Below are positions 1 to 7,305 of a DNA stretch of 20,788 nucleotides, in pieces (within the stretch, counting starts at the first letter, position 1; every line of letters starts with the position of its first letter). The notes below the pieces were generated by a model. The model saw only the letters and a program-made list of their open reading frames with translations. It did no database searches and was not told the origin of the DNA. A program made the position numbers and the translations under genes. Source of the stretch: an archaeon (lineage in GTDB: Archaea > Altiarchaeota > Altiarchaeia > JAFGQM01); contig JAOZPI010000003.1 of NCBI GenBank assembly GCA_029932835.1, positions 1-20,788 of the forward strand, written 5' to 3'.

Positions 1-1
1 T

Positions 2-331
2 TTGGAGATATCAGACAAATTGGGAGAAAAGCCGAAGGCAAGGGTAAAGTTGAGGGTAGAAGGAAGGATAAGAGAGGCTGAAGCAGATGGAGTCGGCCCT
101 GTAGATGCCAGCTTAAATGCCATAAAATCTGCGATGAAGGGGTACGGAGAGATAAACCTGGAGGAATTCCACCTAGATGCTATTACAGGGGGGAGTAATG
201 CACTAGCAGATGTGACGCTCAAGATATCTGATGGGAAGCACAGCACATCCTCCCGCGGGGTTCATGAAAATGTTACAATGGCTGCTATATATGCCTTCAT
301 TAACGGATTGAACAAGATAATGCAGGAATAA
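2..331 (+). CDS. 2-isopropylmalate/citramalate synthase family, C-terminal regulatory domain (5' truncated)
   Basis: This is the tail of a gene that begins outside the window; the reading frame is open at the left edge. The about 109 visible residues match the C-terminal LeuA-type dimerisation and allosteric domain. Seen in order are a VKLRVEG strand, VGPVDASLNAIKSAM, a DAITGGSNALADV core and SSRGVHENVTMAAIYAFINGLNKI at the end. In this family the domain binds the feedback amino acid (leucine or isoleucine), while the missing N-terminal TIM barrel condenses acetyl-CoA with a 2-oxo acid. Without the barrel I cannot tell isopropylmalate synthase from (R)-citramalate synthase or a homocitrate-type relative. 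The TTG at base 2 is probably an internal codon. The RNase HII start codon follows the stop after one base, so the two are likely co-transcribed. Confidence 0.88.
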   Translation: MEISDKLGEKPKARVKLRVEGRIREAEADGVGPVDASLNAIKSAMKGYGEINLEEFHLDAITGGSNALADVTLKISDGKHSTSSRGVHENVTMAAIYAFINGLNKIMQE

Positions 332-332
332 A

Positions 333-977
333 ATGCTAATAGCAGGAGTGGATGAAGCCGGGAGGGGACCGGTCATCGGGCCTATGGTGTTTGCTGTGGT
401 TGTTATCGAAGAGGAGGACGAAGAGAGACTCAAGGAGTTGGGGGTTACCGATTCCAAACTCATGAGACCTGATGAGAGAGAGGATTTGTTTGAAGTGGTA
501 AAAGATGTGGCAGTTGAGCATAGGATACTGCAAGTGGAAGCGAAAGAACTGAACCAGTGGATGAGAGGGGCTTCACTAAATGAGGTGGAGGTGATAAAAA
601 CCGCAGAGTTGTTAAACTCCCTCAAAACTAATCCACAGGTATGCTATGTGGACTGCCCGGATGTAAAGCCCGCAAGATATCGGAGAAATATTCAGAATTT
701 GTGCAGGAAAGAGATGGAGATTATAGCCGAACACCACGCAGATATAAAGTATCCAGCAACTAGTGCAGCATCTATTCTTGCAAAGGTTGTCAGGGATGAA
801 GAGATTGAGGGTCTGAAAAAGACATACGGCAATATAGGAAGCGGATACCCGGGAGATGAAAACACGCAAGAGTGGTTAAAAAGGGAGTGGGAAAAAGGGC
901 ACAACCTCCCGGATATTGTGAGAAGGAGATGGGCTACTGTCGAACGCCTACCACAAGTAAAGCTAACTGATTACTGA
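333..977 (+). CDS. rnhB: Ribonuclease HII
   Basis: Cuts the RNA strand of RNA-DNA hybrids and removes single ribonucleotides misincorporated into DNA. The 214 residues are a full-length archaeal RNase HII. The N-terminal signature GVDEAGRGPVIGPM carries the first two acidic catalytic residues (D7, E8). D107 in YVDCPD and D137 in ADIKYPATSAASILAKVVRD complete the four-acid metal site. The C-terminus has the usual GSGYPGDENTQEWL and RRRWATVE segments and ends in QVKLTDY, which resembles a PCNA-interacting motif. ATG 333 is preceded by AGGA about six bases upstream and sits one base after the preceding stop. The gene converges on radA with a 29-bp gap. Confidence 0.96.
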   Translation: MLIAGVDEAGRGPVIGPMVFAVVVIEEEDEERLKELGVTDSKLMRPDEREDLFEVVKDVAVEHRILQVEAKELNQWMRGASLNEVEVIKTAELLNSLKTNPQVCYVDCPDVKPARYRRNIQNLCRKEMEIIAEHHADIKYPATSAASILAKVVRDEEIEGLKKTYGNIGSGYPGDENTQEWLKREWEKGHNLPDIVRRRWATVERLPQVKLTDY

Positions 978-1006
978 TCACGATCTTAGGCAGGAGAGAG
1001 GACTAT

Positions 1007-1948
1007 CTAGTCGCGTATCCCATCCTCGGTTATTGTAAATACACACTCGCCCTCTGGCAAACACGGAGAATCGACCAATTTTGCCACCCTCTTTTCCCCT
1101 TTTCCCTTTCTTAAGTAGATCCTAAAGGTGCTCTTATGCCCAAGGATATGGCCACCTATAGGCTCTGTTGGGTCTCCAAAGAGTATTCCAGGCTGAGCCA
1201 TCACCTGGTTTGTTACTACAACCGGTAGATTGTACATGCTGGCTATCTTTCCGAGGGTTGCCAAGTGGCGGTTCAATTTTTGCTGTCTGTCCGCAAGAGT
1301 CCCCCTGCCCACGTATTCAGCCCTGAACAAACCCATAAGAGAGTCTACTATCACCAACCTTATGTTATCCTCCCTAACGATATTCTCCGCCTTCTCTGCA
1401 AGGAGCATCTGGTGGTCACTGTTGTATGCCCTACCCACCTTTATATTTCTCAAAACCTCTTCCTCATCCAGACCCAATGAGCGCGCCATTTGCACGATTC
1501 TCTCCGGCCTGAATGTTCCTTCCGTGTCTATATAGAGGGCCTTTCCTTCAAGGCCGCCGCGCTCTTTTGGAAGCTGAACATTGACTGAAAGCTGGTGGGT
1601 AATTTGGGTCTTTCCCGCTGCAAATTTACCGTAAAACTCCGTTATGGACTGCGATTCTATGCCACCCCCAAGAAGTTTATCCAGATCTGTACTGCCTGTA
1701 GTGAGGCGCCCTATCTGCTCTCTGCGCTTCATCACATCTATACCTGTTTCATAACCCATGTCAAGAGCTTCTTGAGCTGCTCCTATTATCTTCTTGGCTG
1801 TGGCCTCCCCAACACCAGCAGCATCCTTTAGCTCTCCGGGGGCAGCGGCTGCCACACTCATTAGATCCCTATAACCTCCTTCCATTAATTTGTCTGCCAA
1901 CGCTGGTCCAACGCCTGGCAGGTCTTCTATTTTTTCAATCTTTTCCAT
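1007..1948 (-). CDS. radA: DNA repair and recombination protein RadA
   Basis: The archaeal RecA/Rad51 recombinase, which forms ATP-dependent filaments on single-stranded DNA and catalyses strand exchange in homologous recombination. From ATG 1948 it has about 313 residues. A helix-hairpin-helix N-terminal domain (IEDLPGVGPALADKL, then a second hairpin with AAGVGEATAKKI) comes first. The ATPase core has Walker A GKFAAGKT near residue 107, YIDTEGTFRPERI, Walker B LVIVD near 200, the L1/L2 region with VVVTNQVMAQPG, and a terminal GGHILGHKSTFRIYLRKGKGEKRVAKL block. Walker A is GKFAAGKT rather than the more common GEFGSGKT; the catalytic lysine and threonine are kept. In-frame starts also exist at ATG 1957 and TTG 1960. 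I chose 1948 because ATGAGG lies just upstream, but 1957 is possible. The start overlaps the end of the RPA gene, implying co-expression. Confidence 0.96.
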   Translation of the reverse strand: MEKIEKIEDLPGVGPALADKLMEGGYRDLMSVAAAAPGELKDAAGVGEATAKKIIGAAQEALDMGYETGIDVMKRREQIGRLTTGSTDLDKLLGGGIESQSITEFYGKFAAGKTQITHQLSVNVQLPKERGGLEGKALYIDTEGTFRPERIVQMARSLGLDEEEVLRNIKVGRAYNSDHQMLLAEKAENIVREDNIRLVIVDSLMGLFRAEYVGRGTLADRQQKLNRHLATLGKIASMYNLPVVVTNQVMAQPGILFGDPTEPIGGHILGHKSTFRIYLRKGKGEKRVAKLVDSPCLPEGECVFTITEDGIRD

Positions 1949-3767
1949 TTTCCTCATCAAGTTTTATGATTTCCACCTCTTCAGAGCTGACAACATCAGT
2001 GCTTATCTCCTCCGAAGATGGCTCCTCCAAGGGAGGTTCCTCAGAGGATGCCTTCTCATCTGACAGTGCAGGACTAGGTGTTTTGTCAGCACGGTGAGCA
2101 GAAGCAAGCGAATGCGAGGCTGTGGAGTACGCAATAAGTTCCAGACGGTCCTGGAAATCATTATATCGAACATTCCCTATAACACTGAGGGTTTTTCCTA
2201 TTAGCCTCTCTTTGAGCTCTCTCGCAGGTGCAGTTTCATCTCCGGTTTTTCCTACGATATTTAGAACATCTGCAACTGTCATTCCACTCACCTCCTCAGC
2301 AAGATCCCTGTAGAGGATCACTCTGATATCTCCCGTTCCGTCAGACAACAACAGACTCAGGACCATGTTATAAGCAGGCTTATTACCGCCACAAACATCA
2401 CACACCCACTCTCCCCCAACATTCTCAATCCTCCCCCCACATTCAGAACAGACTTCAAAAACCATAGACCTTTCGTCTATATTTTCTACCTTTCCTTCTA
2501 TTCGGATATTTCTGTCATTCGGCTCCAGATCGGAAATTCTCTTCTCAACGGCATGCTTTTCCATGAGAGTGGTGATCGCAGGTATAATCACTCCCTTAGG
2601 CCTCGTCTCTACTGTTCCCCGCTTGGAAAGGTGTATCTCAACATCTCCATTCAAGCCCTTTTTTGTGTAGGCGTTTTTTATAAGGATCACATCCCCAACA
2701 GACATGGAACTCAACAGGTCTGTCTTGTCGTTCCAAAAGACAGCCCTGGACATTCCAGTGTCATCTGCTATGATGGCGGAAGCAAGCCTACCAGCCCTGT
2801 CACCAGTGTTGAAGTCCCTGATCGGTAATATGCGCATAACTCGACCAGCCACAGTCACATCTGGCATCCCGTCCTTGATCTCTGCGAGTTTATAAACCTT
2901 GGAAGGCTCGAGGGGAGGAAGACCCAGATCTTTGTCACTGGGTATCACCCGCCCACGGGCCCCTATATGTATCTCCAACCCCCTGTTCCCTGCCCTAACC
3001 TGTCCATTTTCAACCATGACAACATGGCCCTCTGAAAATTCTGAGACCCTGTCCGCATTTGAGTCCCAGAGTACTACGCGTATCTTCCCTGTCTTGTCCT
3101 CAATTATCATACTCGCCCTTTCGCCAGTTCTCCCATCAGCCCTCTCAAACTCAGACTTTGGATAGGTGTAGAGAACCCGTCCTTCAACCGAAGCAGTTTC
3201 GTTTTCCTTTAAATCTGCGATGTTTTTTATCTCCACAGTGGGAACCTTTGGAAGACTTGATTTTACATTCTCGTCAATATCCTGTGGACTTACTACAAGT
3301 CGGGAGAGACTACCCACATGGACCTCTGGCTTTCTGTCTGCTCCCTCGCGGGTATAAGCATTTTTCACAGCTATTATAACACCAGGACGCACCTTTGGAG
3401 AATTCACTAGATCTGCTGCCCTGTCCCAAAGCACCACGTTTGTCTCTCCTGTTCCATCTGACACAAGAAAGCGAGCCAATTGCCCAGACCTTTTCTCTGT
3501 TTTAAACTTCTTTATAGGGCGAATCTCAAGTATGACACCAAGGATGTTCACACTGTTCATATTGTTTTTTAGCTCAGAGATTTTGGTGTAGGTCACCTCT
3601 TCCCCTGTGGACGAGACACCATATTCTTTCTCTAAGGCATATATCGCCCCCTCTTCTGTCAGGAGTCCACCAGTCTCTTCTATCTTTTGTGCAATCAGCT
3701 TCCGTATCTCTTCCTCTGTAATGCCCCTAGCCTCAGCAAGTCGCCCTATTCGATTATCTAGACTCAT
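1935..3767 (-). CDS. rpa: Replication protein A (single-stranded DNA-binding protein, four OB folds and a zinc finger)
   Basis: Binds and protects single-stranded DNA in replication, repair and recombination. The 610 residues start with a helical segment typical of archaeal RPA (about 1-60), then OB folds at about 63-159, 180-275 and 292-387. Each shows the repeated pattern of a DGTGETNVVLWD or DDTGMSRAVFWND strand pair followed by IKNAYTK-type sequence. A fourth OB fold (about 411-547) holds a C4 zinc finger at C440, C443, C456 and C459. This architecture resembles the single-subunit RPA of Methanocaldococcus. A low-complexity acidic, Ser/Glu-rich tail (about 548-610) follows and may recruit partners; that role is inference. 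ATG 3767 was chosen over GTG 3806 because the TATA box at 3791-3802 lies about 30 bases upstream of it and inside the longer reading frame. radA overlaps the 3' end. Confidence 0.93.
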   Translation of the reverse strand: MSLDNRIGRLAEARGITEEEIRKLIAQKIEETGGLLTEEGAIYALEKEYGVSSTGEEVTYTKISELKNNMNSVNILGVILEIRPIKKFKTEKRSGQLARFLVSDGTGETNVVLWDRAADLVNSPKVRPGVIIAVKNAYTREGADRKPEVHVGSLSRLVVSPQDIDENVKSSLPKVPTVEIKNIADLKENETASVEGRVLYTYPKSEFERADGRTGERASMIIEDKTGKIRVVLWDSNADRVSEFSEGHVVMVENGQVRAGNRGLEIHIGARGRVIPSDKDLGLPPLEPSKVYKLAEIKDGMPDVTVAGRVMRILPIRDFNTGDRAGRLASAIIADDTGMSRAVFWNDKTDLLSSMSVGDVILIKNAYTKKGLNGDVEIHLSKRGTVETRPKGVIIPAITTLMEKHAVEKRISDLEPNDRNIRIEGKVENIDERSMVFEVCSECGGRIENVGGEWVCDVCGGNKPAYNMVLSLLLSDGTGDIRVILYRDLAEEVSGMTVADVLNIVGKTGDETAPARELKERLIGKTLSVIGNVRYNDFQDRLELIAYSTASHSLASAHRADKTPSPALSDEKASSEEPPLEEPSSEEISTDVVSSEEVEIIKLDEENGKD

Positions 3768-3790
3768 TTCCCCCAGTAATTTTTTCCCTC

Positions 3791-3802
3791 CTTTTATAAA
3801 AA
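3791..3802 (-). promoter_or_regulatory. TATA box of the RPA-radA operon
   Basis: The minus strand reads CTTTTTATAAAAGG here, a strong archaeal TATA box in the 63-bp gap after the upstream exported-protein gene. Its centre is about 30 bases from ATG 3767, consistent with a leaderless or nearly leaderless transcript. A GGAGGG lies between the box and the ATG but too far from the start codon to be a normal Shine-Dalgarno. Confidence 0.65.
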
Positions 3803-3830
3803 GCACAGGGTTATGTGAGCAGTGAGCACT

Positions 3831-4679
3831 CTAGCCCTGAGTGAGATTCTTTGCATCAGAAGGCAGGACTATCGCAGGGATATTCTGATGGTCAAAATCC
3901 GCAACCGCGGATATACTAACCTCCACCTGAGTAACTCCGCCAATTTCGGTGTTCAGAATAGTGGTTTCAAACGCCATGTCAAAGGAGGCGTGAAGTGGTA
4001 GAAGGCTCTCTTTGTCCACCCAAAGGTCCACCTCCATATTCTTCACGTTATTTCCAAAGTCTGCTCCTGAAAGGTTCAAAGGCGAAAGAGAAGAACTAAT
4101 CGCCCCTGAGCTCTTAAGCAGATCATAAAGCTCAGCCACTGTGGGCACCATCCGAATCTTTATGGCAGGCCTTCCATCCAGGGTGGTGAAGGAGAGCTCT
4201 GTGTTATTGACTACAGAAAAGATAGAGAAGAGGTTCAAAGAGAATGGACCATCCCACGCTATATCAGATACGTTCATCACAGTCCAGTCATCTCCGATTT
4301 TCATATAGGTTGTGTCTCCAATTCGGTAGACCTCAAGCAGGAGGGGGGCAGTGTCCCCTCTTTCCCCTAGTTCTAGGGTAAACTCCGAGCGCTGGGAGTT
4401 TAGATCAGTGGTGCCCGTTCCAGAAAAGACAATCTCGTTGTATTCCCCGCCGACAGCAGCCATTATGGTTCCGTTGTATGTAAAGTGCTCGGCAGTAATG
4501 GCCTGAAGGGCTTTTTGGACCTGCGGGAGGAGCGATTGCGACTGTGAAGGGGGGTTAGCGCCGAAGAGGATAGCGTAGATAACCCCCCCTATGAGGAGCA
4601 AGACTATTATAACAATTATTGCTCCCCCATACTCCTTCTCAACTCTTCCTGCAATACTCGGAGACTTTTTCTTTGCCAT
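3831..4679 (-). CDS. Membrane-anchored exported protein, LolA/LppX-like
   Basis: 282 residues, function unknown. A short lysine-rich cytoplasmic N-terminus (MAKKKSPSIAGR) precedes one transmembrane segment at about 19-39. The rest is a beta-rich extracytoplasmic domain with several N-glycosylation sequons (NGT, NVS, NNT, NLS, NLT). Visible pieces, IGDTTYMKIGDDWTVMN in the middle and VDLWVDKESLLPLHASFDM later, fit the curved-sheet LolA/LppX fold that holds lipids in bacteria; assignment to that fold is inference. The upstream gene 4679-5740 has the same layout and the related VTVWVRKSDYLPIKGSGTI element, so the two look like diverged tandem paralogs. Its ATG shares one base with the upstream stop (TAATG), so translation is probably coupled. 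Confidence 0.75.
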   Translation of the reverse strand: MAKKKSPSIAGRVEKEYGGAIIVIIVLLLIGGVIYAILFGANPPSQSQSLLPQVQKALQAITAEHFTYNGTIMAAVGGEYNEIVFSGTGTTDLNSQRSEFTLELGERGDTAPLLLEVYRIGDTTYMKIGDDWTVMNVSDIAWDGPFSLNLFSIFSVVNNTELSFTTLDGRPAIKIRMVPTVAELYDLLKSSGAISSSLSPLNLSGADFGNNVKNMEVDLWVDKESLLPLHASFDMAFETTILNTEIGGVTQVEVSISAVADFDHQNIPAIVLPSDAKNLTQG

Positions 4680-5740
4680 TATACAGTCGTATTAGTAGTG
4701 GTGTTTCCAGCCAGCTGAGTTTGGTAAAGCGAGTACACGTCTATAGCACCCTTGGCCTCTTCCGGAAGCTGTATGTTAACCGGCTGGTTATAGGAAATAG
4801 TAGCGCCTATGGAGATTGTCGCTGTTACTTGACCTGCTCCTGAGGTGCCGTACAACTGGTCTAGGTTCAGAGTGATGTAGATGGTACCGCTCCCTTTTAT
4901 TGGCAGATAATCGCTCTTTCTGACCCAAACCGTAACGTTTGCCTTTATGGTCATCTTGTCTATAACATCAAGCATCACCTTCACTCCCACAGCTCCGGGC
5001 GCCATTCCCATTGAGGGGTCTGTAGAGATCTGGCTCATTAGAGACTGGCTCATGACGTCCTTTAGAATCTGCTTTGTATCGCCCACAAACTCCAAGCGGT
5101 ACGCCTCCTCCCCGCCTATGGTGTCAACACCTGCCACCCTCCACCAGTCTGCCTGGAAGGTTGCATTTATCATCTTCTTCATCAGATGCTTTGTTGAAGT
5201 AGGGCCATATTGAACAGCAGGGAGGTCATATTGAGTAGTGTATGAATTCATAGGCGCCTTCAGCCATATTTCTCCGTTTGCTGAATCCGAGGTCTTCTTG
5301 TAGACTTCTGTTCCATTTATTATGTACATCTCCACCTCTGCTTCTTGGGTCTCCCTAAGACCCCAAAGCCCAGACATAACAGCATCAATCCCGATATATG
5401 CGTCCTTGGAAACGAGATCATCCGCAAAATTAACAGTGACGCGGTATTTGACACTCTGGGTAGTTTGTGGTATCTCCAAACTCATATTCCCAGTGATTTG
5501 CATTTGGTATGTTCTTACAGAGGATATAGAATCTATCATCTCGGCCTTGATTTGAGACAGAGAGGGATACGCAAGGTTATCCTTCCCCTGAGCAGACTGC
5601 TGGGCAGGGGTCTGTCCCTGTTGGTTGAGAAAAAGCAAAGCAACCACAACAACAACCAAAACCGACACAGCTGCAATTATTGCTTTTGTTTGGATATTAG
5701 AACTCTTCTGTGTTGTACCTTTCTTATTAGCCATTTTCAT
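4679..5740 (-). CDS. Membrane-anchored exported protein, LolA/LppX-like (larger paralog)
   Basis: 353 residues. A basic cytoplasmic N-terminus is followed by a transmembrane helix at about 20-38, a Gln/Ala-rich linker and a large extracytoplasmic domain. Repeated strands (YQMQITGNMSL, YRVTVNF, EVEMYIINGTEVYKK, IWLKAP, YRLEFVGDTKQIL, VTVWVRKSDYLPIKG) look like a LolA/LppX-type half-barrel. Sequons occur throughout, and the tail NTTTNTTV has two or more potential glycosylation sites. Substrate and role are unknown; carrying a lipid or sensing the cell surface would be guesses. ATG 5740 lies about 26 bases downstream of a TATA box with no Shine-Dalgarno; ATG 5734 is an alternative. It is the first gene of a two-gene operon with its paralog. 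Confidence 0.75.
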   Translation of the reverse strand: MKMANKKGTTQKSSNIQTKAIIAAVSVLVVVVVALLFLNQQGQTPAQQSAQGKDNLAYPSLSQIKAEMIDSISSVRTYQMQITGNMSLEIPQTTQSVKYRVTVNFADDLVSKDAYIGIDAVMSGLWGLRETQEAEVEMYIINGTEVYKKTSDSANGEIWLKAPMNSYTTQYDLPAVQYGPTSTKHLMKKMINATFQADWWRVAGVDTIGGEEAYRLEFVGDTKQILKDVMSQSLMSQISTDPSMGMAPGAVGVKVMLDVIDKMTIKANVTVWVRKSDYLPIKGSGTIYITLNLDQLYGTSGAGQVTATISIGATISYNQPVNIQLPEEAKGAIDVYSLYQTQLAGNTTTNTTV

Positions 5741-5761
5741 CAGTTTTTATTATAATTGGCA

Positions 5762-5770
5762 GTATAAAAA
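5762..5770 (-). promoter_or_regulatory. TATA box of the exported-protein pair
   Basis: The minus strand reads TTTTTATAC directly after the aroK stop codon at 5771. Its centre is about 26 bases upstream of ATG 5740, fitting a leaderless mRNA. It also shows that the downstream pair can be transcribed separately from the aromatic operon. Confidence 0.6.
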
Positions 5771-6691
5771 TCAGGATATAATCCGAGCCTTGGCGTTGTT
5801 GATTTTGGTTTCGATAACATCGCCACTGAGGTCGGCCCATGCCCTGATAATCTTATCAGGATTTCCGCGAGAGAGGGCTACAACAGCAGGTCCGGTCCCA
5901 GAGAGGGCAGCGGAAAGAGCGCCAGAACGCAGAGCCAGCCTCACCGGGGCTGTTGCATATCCAAAGGCTGTGGAATAGATGAGGCCGTTTAGCACCATGG
6001 CTGTATAGAGATCTCCGCTAAGGGCAAGGTCCCATACAGCGTCAACCTCTCGTGAAAATACCGATAACTCTGAGGCGTCCACCTCCCCTGTGTATCTCTT
6101 CTCCTCTGGCACGTACAGTACAACAGCCAAATCCTCCATCTCTCCCCTTCTCAATATCCTGTTCTTTTTGTTATCGGTTACTACAAATCCGCCAAAGTAC
6201 GAAGCAGCCGCATCATCCAGTGCTCCTGTTATCGTAACCCCAACAGCTTTGGAAGCGTCTATTCCTACCCCCAAAACTGTTTCGTCTTTTACCTCCTCTC
6301 CCTCAATTATCAGCTGTTGTCTGCTCATCTCCTTATCAATTCGAAGCATTTTTATGGCGCCGTGCCTCTTCGCCAACGCGCCAAAGGTAGCCAGAGAGAC
6401 TGCATTTGCAACTGCACTCGAGCTCTTTAGGCCCTTGGCTACAGGTATCTCAGACTGGACCCTCACTCTCGCCCCATAATCATAATCAAAGAGGCCCAAA
6501 ACCTGTGAAACACACTCTTCAGCAAGACGAGGATCCTCCATATTTACAGCTGTTACGCCCCCGCTATCCCTGAGCTCCACCTCTGCCCGTACTTCAAGGC
6601 TTATACCAAACGCAGCTCCCTTCCTTGTTGCTATTGCGTTTACTATGGTAGCCGCACCATGGGCAAGAGCTGTTGCAGAGGATATTTTCAT
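5771..6691 (-). CDS. aroK: Shikimate kinase, archaeal GHMP type
   Basis: Phosphorylates shikimate to shikimate 3-phosphate with ATP in aromatic amino acid synthesis. The 306 residues belong to the GHMP kinase superfamily used by archaea, unrelated to the bacterial P-loop shikimate kinase. An N-terminal SATALAHGAATIVNAIATRKGAAFGISL segment precedes the ATP-binding loop PVAKGLKSSSAVANA (about 83-97). A mid-region EEVKDETVLGVGIDASKAVGVTITGALDDAAASYFGG follows, and the C-terminal GHMP motif is LSAALSGTGPAVVAL. The length is typical. Its ATG overlaps the stop of the iron-sulfur flavoprotein gene in an ATGA, making it the last of three co-directional genes with aroC. Confidence 0.95.
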   Translation of the reverse strand: MKISSATALAHGAATIVNAIATRKGAAFGISLEVRAEVELRDSGGVTAVNMEDPRLAEECVSQVLGLFDYDYGARVRVQSEIPVAKGLKSSSAVANAVSLATFGALAKRHGAIKMLRIDKEMSRQQLIIEGEEVKDETVLGVGIDASKAVGVTITGALDDAAASYFGGFVVTDNKKNRILRRGEMEDLAVVLYVPEEKRYTGEVDASELSVFSREVDAVWDLALSGDLYTAMVLNGLIYSTAFGYATAPVRLALRSGALSAALSGTGPAVVALSRGNPDKIIRAWADLSGDVIETKINNAKARIIS

Positions 6692-7305
6692 TTTTGTTTT
6701 TTTGCCTGTGGCAGTTGTTCTCTTATAATAAGAACCATCTCAGCAACGTGCTTACCTAAATTCCTTGCAGTGTTGATCCCAGTCTCGTCAGTATCTACAT
6801 CTCCGGGGTCCCTACCAACCCCTATCCCGCCAAAATGAGCTGTGGGGCCGTCATCTCCAACAACAATCATTGCGTGGAGGGTGAACCAATTTTGTATAGC
6901 CCGAACCACGAACTCTTGTCCCCCATTTCTGGACCCCCCTACTGCAATAGCACCACCAACCTTATTCCGAAGCCTAAAGCCTTGCCTCCTGAGGGGAAGA
7001 GACCTCTCCATAAGGAGAGAGATGTGAGAGGAGACATTCGCAAAGTAGGTAGGGGACCCGACGATTATGCCATCAGCCTCTTCAAGGAGCCTTAGCACCT
7101 CTCCTGCATCATCTGGGATTGGACACGCCCTCTTTTTGCACTCACCACACTGAGTACAAGGCAGGATCTTCTTGCTTGAGAGATTGACAAATCTTGTCTC
7201 CAGGCCAGAGTTCTTACACTCCTGAAGAGCAATCCTCACCAAGGTATCTGTATTCCCGCCATGTTTTCCACCGGATATCCCAACAACCATAGCCTTCTTG
7301 CTCAT
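6688..7305 (-). CDS. Iron-sulfur flavoprotein (Isf/NADPH-dependent FMN reductase family)
   Basis: 205 residues with the flavodoxin-like fold of the NAD(P)H-dependent FMN reductase superfamily. The N-terminal phosphate loop region is VVGISGGKHGGNTDTL, and FMN-contacting elements are GSPTYFANVS (about 83-92) and AVGGSRNGGQE. The compact cysteine cluster C50-x2-C53-x2-C56-x4-C61 (CTQCGECKKRAC) is the signature of Isf proteins, which bind one [4Fe-4S] cluster plus FMN and accept electrons from ferredoxin in methanogens. The gene overlaps aroC upstream and aroK downstream by four bases each. Chorismate synthase needs reduced FMN, so I infer that this protein supplies electrons or FMNH2 to AroC. 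Isf proteins are also linked to oxygen or peroxide reduction, which remains an alternative role. Confidence 0.9.
   Translation of the reverse strand: MSKKAMVVGISGGKHGGNTDTLVRIALQECKNSGLETRFVNLSSKKILPCTQCGECKKRACPIPDDAGEVLRLLEEADGIIVGSPTYFANVSSHISLLMERSLPLRRQGFRLRNKVGGAIAVGGSRNGGQEFVVRAIQNWFTLHAMIVVGDDGPTAHFGGIGVGRDPGDVDTDETGINTARNLGKHVAEMVLIIREQLPQAKKQK

Noticed and set aside
203..904. Minus-strand open frames across the leuA-like gene and rnhB
   Set aside because: They are antisense to well-conserved genes, with no family motifs and compositions typical of shadow frames.
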